From Lagopus muta (lineage: Eukaryota; Chordata; Aves; Galliformes; Phasianidae), in contig NC_064443.1 in the NCBI RefSeq assembly GCF_023343835.1, forward strand, positions 8,928,001-8,992,000: a stretch of DNA of 64,000 nucleotides, given 5' to 3'. The notes below the pieces were generated by a model. The model did not search any database. It worked only from the letters and a program-made list of their open reading frames with translations, and had not been told where the DNA came from. A program made the position numbers and the translations under genes. This document shows, one piece after another, positions 47,601 to 56,600 of the stretch (within the stretch, counting starts at the first letter, position 1; every line of letters starts with the position of its first letter).

Positions 47601-50600
47601 GCTCCTGCTCTCCCCATGGGCTGTCTGATGGCCGTCCCCATCTCCCTGCAGGACTTCCACTACCGCCCCAAAGGCAGCGACACCTGCCTGCCTTGTGACT
47701 GCTACCCAGTGGGCTCCTCCTCGCGCTCCTGTGACAAGGAGACCGGCAGATGCCACTGCAGGCCTGGAGTCATCGGCCGCCAATGCAACAGCTGTGACAG
47801 CCCCTTCGCTGAGGTGACACCCAGTGGCTGCAAGGGTGAGTGGGGAGGTGGCATGGCACCGGCACCGGCACCGTGGGGCTTGGTGTGAGCTGCCCACTGT
47901 GACTGGTCCTTGGGGTGCTTGTCTCTGCAGTGCTCTATGATGGATGTCCCAAAAGCCTGAAAGCAGGCGTGTGGTGGCCTCAGACCAAGTTTGGCTTCTC
48001 GGCTGTGGTGCTGTGTCCCAAAGGCTCCTTGGGTGAGTGAGGGGTGCCATAGGGTTGGGAGAATCTCACTGCTGTGCAGGAGCTGTCACAGCCCCAGCAA
48101 GGTCACCCCAAGCTGTCTCAGTCCCATTTAGCTGGTCTGGAGGGCTGGGAGATAGCAAATGGAGAAGGAAGCACCAAGCTGAGGGCGAGCAGAGGGGGCT
48201 GGTGCAGGGCTGGGAGCCCCTACAGGGTTGGTGCTGTCACCCAGCCTCCATCCCCAGCTTCTCTCTGTCACCTCTCAGTTTCAGCCAGGCTGGGGTCAGG
48301 CCTGACACTACAGCTGGGCACATGTAGCACCTGGTGCTGCACAGCTGGGCCCCTTCTGAGCGCTGTGCGGGGAGCAGGGCATGGCGTGCCGCTCGGTGAG
48401 TTCCTTGGGTGGAAGTCACAGCCCCACTTGGAGAAGGCCGTCCTGGTTGATGGCAGAGGTGTGAGCAGGGTGTGTGGGACTGCAGGGCAGCGCAAGCCCC
48501 AGGGGACAATACAAACCCTGTCCTTCTCCAGCCGTTCGCCCTGGGAAGAGGCAGGTTCGGCTCCTAACTGTTGTCGCTTCTCTCCCTGGTTCTCTCGCCA
48601 TCCGTGCTCAGGTTTGAGGGGTGCAGGTAAGGTTGTTCCCACCTCCTTCCTTCCCTGCTGTAAGGGCTGCGCCACATGGTTTTCCTTCCCTGCTCCCTGC
48701 CTGGCACCCTGCACACCCCTGCACTTTTCCCGCTGCTTCTGGAACCACCGAGTATTTCCTCAATGCTTTGCCTGGCCTCACCGCTCCTACGCACCGCTTC
48801 CCTGCTCCCAGCACACTAACAGCACTGAGCTGGCTGTAACTGCATGCAGTCCCTGCTACCCACTGTCCTGCAGCATGGGCTCTGGGTGGCACGGAAGGCT
48901 ACTGTGCTCTCCTCCGTGGCTGGGACATGTGCTGGCTGTCCTGGTGGGCACCTGCTTGCTTAGGCTGGGAGGGGAAGGAGCTGCTGTGGGCTGGAAGGAG
49001 GGAGATGCTTGGTGTGAGAGAGCAAGGGCAGAGCTGATGCACAAAGCTCAGCACAAGGTCCTGCTATCTGGCTGGCAGGCGAAGTGCAGGCATCCCAGGG
49101 TCAGATCCTGCCCAGATCTACAGCTGAGCCAGGCTACAGATACCGGCACGGTCCTGTTCTGTGCTGGAAGAAAGGCCAGCAGCACAGGTGTTGCTTTGTT
49201 CTCTTTGCTCCTACCTGCAGTGGCATTGGTCTCTGTGCTGATGCTGCTGGGGAGAGGGTATTTGAGATGGACAGCTGGGAACTGAGGATAGTGATGGGCA
49301 CTGGGCCTTGGGATCTTCTGCAGGCTCCCTCACCCCTCCCTGGGCGTGCTGCTGCCTTCTTCACACCATGGGCTTGGGTGAGCTCCCCTGCCCTAGCGCT
49401 TTCCTCAGGAGGGTCTTGGGTACTGGGATCACCCCACTTCGTGTGTCTAATAGCATGCATGGTGATGCTCCTGGTGTGAGTGGTACTTAACAGCCGGTCC
49501 CTTGTCACTTCTGGTATCTCTGCTGCTGTCCAACAGTGCTGGGGCACCAACCAGGGATTGGTACCCAGTGCTGGCTGCTGTAACCTCTAGGAGTGCACCA
49601 CCATCTCCAGGGCAAGTTCACCTGCTGTTGCACTCCTGCAGCAGCTTTCCCACACATAGAAGGGCCTCAGCAGACGTTGCAGTCTGCCAGTCAGGGAGAG
49701 CCTGGAGTTGCCTGGGCTTCTGTAGACTGGGATCATATGTGCCCTAAGGACACAGGCACAGCTCACCAGGAACCAGGGATTTCTCCAGCCAGAGCCTTAC
49801 CAGGTCACTCCTCTTTGCATTGCTGTGTAATGGTGTCTGGTGATATGCAGGCTGTGTGCTCAGAGCCCAACTCATGGCAGCAGCTCACAGAGGAGGTGCA
49901 GACCAAGGGTGGAACAGCTGCAGTTCTGCACAGCAGGAAGATGGCTCTGGGGTGCACCAGGCTCTTCCTGTTGCTTACCACTGCTGCTCTTTGGGGTTAA
50001 CTGGTGCAGAGTTCTGCTGGGGGTTGCAGCTGGGGAGCTACATGTCCTGCACCCTCTGATTTGCTCTTCCTCCTGGTTTCAGGTTCAGCTGTCAGACACT
50101 GTGATGAGGAGAAGGGCTGGCTGGAGCCAGATCTCTTCAACTGTACTTCACCTGCCTTCAAGGAACTCTCCATGCTGGTAATCCCCCCCTTACTTCTGCA
50201 GCCCTGATGTAGGAACTAGAGCTCACAGCCAGGAGCTCAGCTCTCTGTGGCTCTTAGCATAGGAAAGGGCTTTGCAGTGGGACTTGCAGCACCCCACATC
50301 CCGATCTCTTGGAACTGTAATGCCCTCCAGGGAGGAACCTGCTGATGAGTTAATCCTCTCCTTTCTTCCCACTGGCAGCTGGAGGGCTTGGAGAGGAATG
50401 AGACTGAGCTCAACACGATTGAAGCCAAGAAGTTGGCCCACCGCCTCCGGGCCGTGACAGACCACATGGACCACTACTTTGGCAATGATGTGCACATCAC
50501 CTACCGCCTGCTGTCCCGCCTGATGGCCTTTGAAAGCCGGCAGCATGGCTTTGGCCTGACAGCCACGCAGGATGCCCACTTCAATGAGGTGAGAGCTTCC

Positions 50601-53600
50601 CTTAAATTAGAGTGCCTTCTGATGCTGCTCTGCTCTGTCAGCCACCTGGGTCTGTGTAGGGACTGAGGATATCACAAGACTGCTTTAGGAGCTCTGGGCT
50701 CCTCAGTACTGCACAGGCATTGACCCACAGAGGTGAGACCGCTGGAGGCCACCTGCATCGCCAAGGCTGGAGCACGAGAGGGAGGAGGAAAGGCAGAGAG
50801 CACCAGGTTTGCTCAGTGTGGGGGAGGGAAAGCGAAAGAGGGGTCTTAATCCCTAATGGAGAGGTGCAGAGAAGACATCTTTGCATGATGCTTGCTGATG
50901 GGGCAGTGTCCATTGTAAGGGAAACTACCATGTTTGTGCAGCAAACTTGGTAGAGGGCACAGTGCCAGCAGCCCATGAGCGGTCAGGCTGTGTTCCAAGG
51001 GCTCACCGCATGCTCTGCTGTCTCTCCCATGCAGAACCTGTTGCGTGCAGGCAGCTCTGTGCTGGCGCCTGAGAACCGGGAGCACTGGGCCATGCTGCCG
51101 CACAGCGAGCACGGCAGTGCCAGCCTGATGGAGCAGCTGCGGGACTACTCGGGCACGCTGGCCAGCAACATGAAACTCACCTACCTCAACCCTGTTGGTG
51201 TCGTCACCCCCAACATCAGTGAGTAGGAGCCAGCTGGTGGTGGGGCCTGGCTGAGGTTGTGCAGAGCACGCCTCCATCGCCCTGTACTGCGGGGCTGAAC
51301 CCCTACAACAGGGGAGGGGGCTGCACTGGGAAGGAGCGCTGTGGATGCTTGAATCTCACATCACACCAAAACATAGGAGAACTTTCCCTGTGGCTCCTGC
51401 AGTCCCTTTGCCTGCATCACCCACCTGGAGTGTATGCTCTCCAGATGGCTGCCTTAGAGATGCTTCTCACTCCCTCATTCTTCTGCAGTGCTGAGCATCG
51501 ACCGCATGGAGAACCACTCACACATCCGTCGGCGCTACCCTCGCTACCACAGCAGCCTCTTCCGTGGCCAGCCTGCCTGGGACCCCCACACCCACGTTGT
51601 GCTGCCACTGTCAGTGCTGAGCCCCCCAAAAGCTGAAGGTGAGCATCGTTTGGGGAATGCTGTGTGCTGGCCTTGCCTGTTCTTACCATCCCCTTCTGTG
51701 CCTCAGCTGTCCCCACATCAGTGCCCACGGTGCCTGGGGGTGAAGGAAACTACACTGTGGAGAGCTCCTCCCCAAGGCAGGCACTGCCAGAGCCTGAGCC
51801 TGCTCTCACTGTCATCATCCTCATCATGTACCGCACGCTGGGGGGGCTGCTACCTGCACGCTACCAGGTGGATCGTCGCAGTGTCAGGTACGTCCTCCTC
51901 TTCACCCTCCGTGAGCAGTGGTGGAAAGAGGCTGGCTGGACTGGCAGCCACAGAGTCTGTTCAGTAGCCACAGTTTGGTTCCCAGCCTGTCCCTGCCATG
52001 GAATTACTATGCTCCATGTTTCCTGACCCCTTAGTGTGGGTTCAGTAGAACTGTTCCTTCCGAGATGTCAGCACAGGGCCTTGGGATGCCCCAGGGAGGG
52101 CTGCAGCCCCCAGGTATGGTGATGGTAGAGCTCTGTTGCTCCTTGCAGGCTCCCCAAGAATCCTGTGATGAATTCCCCCATTGTGAGTGTGTCTGTGTTC
52201 AGCAATCACACCTTCCTGCGGGGGCCCCTGGACACCCCACTCGTGCTGGAATTTCGCCTGCTGGAGACGGCCAACAGGAGCAAACCTCTCTGTGTCCAGT
52301 GGAACCACTCCAGCCCGTGAGTTGAACATGACTGGGCCCAGTTCTGTGCCACAAGCTGCTTGCTCTGAGCTGCTTCCCATGGGCAGCTCCTAGTTCCCAG
52401 AGTCTCCTGAGCTCTGAATGGAGAGCATTGAGGTATAGGGGCTTCCACCCTCTTGCAGGGGATTAATTCCTGCTGGGAGGGCACAGTGGAGTCCCAGCAG
52501 TGCTCTGAGTCTGGTATTTCAGCTGTGAGAGTGCTGGTAGAAAAGCCTCGCCAGTGGGCTGTTTGCAATTCCCTCCACATACACCACAATGTCTTCTCCC
52601 CTGAATATTATCTGCTTTTTGGTGGCCACAGGACAAACCCATTGGGCTTCTGGACAGCCAGGGACTGTGATCTTGTGTACCGAAACACCACGCACGTCCA
52701 CTGCCAGTGTTCCCAGTTTGGCACCTTTGGGGTTCTGATGGACAGCTCGCACCGAGAGGTAACCTCAGCCTGCAGGGCTGTGGGCAGTAGTGGGGGTTTG
52801 TTAGCCACCAGGATATGCAGCAACAGGCTGTGTGGGGCACGAACAGAGTTTGAGAGCTTCCTGTGTCTCCCTGTAACACTGCCTTTGGCCTTTGTTTCTC
52901 TGCTGCTGCAGCAACTAGAAGGTGACCTGGAGACGTTGGCAATTGTCACCTACTCCTTGGTGTCTCTCTCCCTTGTGGCCCTGCTGCTGACCTTCTCCTT
53001 CCTGACCTGCCTCAAAGGCCTCAAGTCCAACACACGTGGCATTCACTCCAACATATCAGTCACTCTCTTCTTCTCTGAGCTGCTCTTCCTCTTGGGCATC
53101 AACCACACTGAAAATCAGGTCTGTGGGCTGCACACTATGGGGCTGGGGGGGAGGTGTGGCTGGTGCAGTTAGTGGTGGGACTGTCTCTGAATGGTTTTTG
53201 TTTCCCCAGTTTCTTTGCACAGTGATTGCCATCCTCCTCCACTGCTTCTTCCTTTCCACCTTTGCCTGGCTCTTCGTCCAGGGCCTCCACATCTATCGCA
53301 TGCAGACCGAAGCTCGCAATGTCAACTTCGGGGCCATGCGTTTCTACTATGCCATCGGCTGGGGAGTGCCTGCCATCATCACCGGTAGGAGCTGCTTGTC
53401 CCGTGGCCATGCCAAAAACACCAGTTCTCAGCAGCCTCCTGAGCCCCTGGTGTCACCTTGGTGGGGTGTGAGGCCACAGCCAGCCATTTGGGTTGTTTGT
53501 GTGGTCCTAAAAGAGGGTGTGCAGGTGGGGAGGGGAGGGGGGCTGTGCTATGCAGCTGAAAACATGTATCACAGGCTGTTTTGACTTCTGAGGACAACTG

Positions 53601-56600
53601 ATCCCTCAGTGTGTTTCTGTATGGCTCCCTCAGTAGGCATGGAGCACCTGCTAGGTCTGGAGCTGTCCTCTCCCTTCTTTCCCTAGGGCTGGCTGTTGGC
53701 CTGGATCCTGAGGGCTATGGGAACCCTGACTTCTGCTGGATTTCCGTTCATGATAAGCTGGTCTGGAGTTTTGCAGGCCCCATTACTGTCGTCATTGTGG
53801 TAAAACCCTGTCCTGTTTCACCCACAGCCCTCTCCTGCCTCCCTTCTCTGCACCACAGACACTTGCCCCTTCCCTGGCTGCACACTGCCTGCTCCCTTCT
53901 CTGTACTCCCTCTGTTAGAGCCCCTTTCTGTCCCTCCTGGCACCAGCCAAACCTGGGGGAGGCCAGAGCTCGGGTGTGAAGGGGCAAGGAGGGGAGCTTC
54001 ACATGGGCCTGGTGGACCTGGAATCTGCTCATGCTCTGCCCTGGGGGTATCAGGTCAGAGCCAGCCTTTGGCACGGCTTCTAATCAGTGCCAACGCTTTC
54101 AGATGAATGGGGTGATGTTCCTGCTTGTGGCCAAGATGTCCTGTTCCCCAGGCCAAAAGGAGACCAAGAAGAAATCGGTTCTGTGAGTATTAGTGGCCAA
54201 ATTCCCAGCAGAGCTCCTGCAGCTCTTAGTTTTCAGCACTTTCAGTGATCATTCCTCCCTCTTCCACCACTGTGGAGTGCCGCTCAGTGCATCTGTCAGT
54301 CTTGCAGCCACTCTCTTCTCCCACCTGGTGGCTGTGTTAACTGTTCCTAAAATTCCCTATCTCCATGCTGCCCTGCCAGCCTGTCCCTCTTCCCTGCTTG
54401 CCCTGACAGCCATCCCTCACATCTACTCACATTGGATCTCAGCACCTGCTGCTTCTTCTCCTCAATGCTCCTTCTGAAACCATTCCCCACTCACCCTCCT
54501 CTGGGAGCTTGGCTCAGCTGCTCTCTGTGGCTCCAAACGATCCGTGTCATTTGGGCCCTGCGTTTGCCATGTGTGCTTCAGAAGGGAAGGGCCTGCAGTC
54601 AGGAGTGAGCAGCACTGCTGTGCTGAGCGGTGCCTGCAGTGGGGCAGAATGGAGGGCTGGGCAGGAGGAGACCTTCCCCTCTGAATCTCTGTCTGCAAGC
54701 ACTAAACTGTAGATTAACAACATGTGCTAACCTCTGTGTGTGTGTGTGTGCCTGTCTGTCTCTCTCTCCCTCCAGCATGACGTTACGGAGCTCCTTTGTT
54801 CTGCTTCTAGTTATTAGCGCTACCTGGCTCTTTGGCCTCTTGGCTGTCAACAACAGTGTCCTGGCTTTCCACTACCTCTACACTGTCCTCTGCAGCCTCC
54901 AGGTAATTGCCCAGCCTCCACCAGGGCAGGCTCACAGGGCAAAAGTAATTTCTTTGCCCCCATAATCAGCCTGAGAATTGCGGGGGGGCTTTGCAGAGAC
55001 CGTGAGCACCTTCAACAGGGGTGCAAGGGATGTGCAGCACCCAGGTACTGACCTGCTGGCTGCTCCAGGCCCTGTGTGCTGCTGCTGGGGAAGAGGTTGG
55101 CACCTGGCTTCCCCAAGGCTCCTTGCTAAGGATACCCACGTGGGGCTGATGGTGCTGCAGGGGACCCTGACAGCCACTCCTCAAGCACTGCCTGCCTCAC
55201 AGACACCTTGGCCCTTCCTTCCTCTCCCGTGACCACTGGCCTGGGGGCTTGTGTTTATAGCCCTCAACTGCCAACCCCTCCTGTCCCTGCTGCAGAGTGC
55301 CAACCTGCTGTGAGGGGCTCTCCCTGCAGCCATCGTGCTCATGGCTTTTCTCCCTGCAGGGCCTGGCTGTGCTGGTCCTCTTCTGTGTGCTGAATGAGGA
55401 GGTGCAAGAAGCCTGGAAGCTGGCCTGCCTTGGCAAGAAGGGGCAGAGTGAGGAGACTGCTCGGAGCACACAGGTAAGTGGGCACCTGGAGAGCTGGGGA
55501 CTAGCTGCTTGTTGGGAGATGAAGGGATGTCCCTTCTTTACTAAGGGGTGGGACGGGAAGGTCCTTCTCTGTGCTGCACCTCATTAAAAGTCCGTGCCTC
55601 TCTCTCTGCTTTACCAGGGCCCCAATACCTACAACAACACGGCGCTGTTTGAGGAGAGCGGGCTCATCCGTATCACCCTGGGGGCTTCCACCATCTCATC
55701 GGTGAGCAGCGTGCGCTCTGCCCGCACCCACTCCAGCCAGCGGGGATACCTCAGGTAGGCACGGCGCAGGATGCCAGGAGCACCCAGGCAGAGCCGAGGG
55801 CTCGTGCTGGTGTCACTGCTTGGACCCTGTGTCTTTCAGAGACAACATGACAGCACGTCAGGGCTCAGCTCTGGATCACAGCCTGCTGGGTCACGCTGGC
55901 CCCACAGACATCGATGTGGCTATGTTCCACCGTGATGCTGGAGGAGGTAAGCACCTGGGTTAGGGTCTAACCCTAGGTATCCCAAATTAGCTCTGGCTTA
56001 AATTATTCCCTGTGTAGGCTGTGACTGCGTGGTTATGTCCTCCCACTGGTGTTTGGCTGTGACTCCCAACTAGGCTGCTAATAAGAATCAGCAGCTTTGT
56101 CACTTAGCACAGCCTCCTCCTGGACAGATGGGAAAGGGCATAACTAGTTTCCAGAGAGCTAAAAACGAAGGAGGCAAGAATTGTCCTTCCCATTTGCACT
56201 GATGATAAGTCTCATCCACTCTCTTTCCAAATGTCACCCCAACACACACCATGTCCATACAGACCAGGACTCGGACTCAGACAGTGACCTGTCTCTGGAT
56301 GAGGAACGCAGCCTCTCCATCCCGTCATCAGAAAGTGAGGAGAATGTGCGCCTGCGGGGCCGCTTCCCGCGCCAGTTCAAGCGTGCAGCACACAGTGAGC
56401 GCCTCCTCACCAACCCCACAAACACTGCTCCCAAAGGCAAGTTCCTTCCCCCCCCTAGACTTTGGCAGGGGTCTGCTGTACCTTGGGGTGGCATGGGGGA
56501 AGGGCTGTGCCTTGCCACGGCTTCATTACCCCTCACAGAAGAATTCTCTCCTTCTCTGGCGGTGTGTCCTTCACCAGATGTGGATGGCAACGACCTCATG

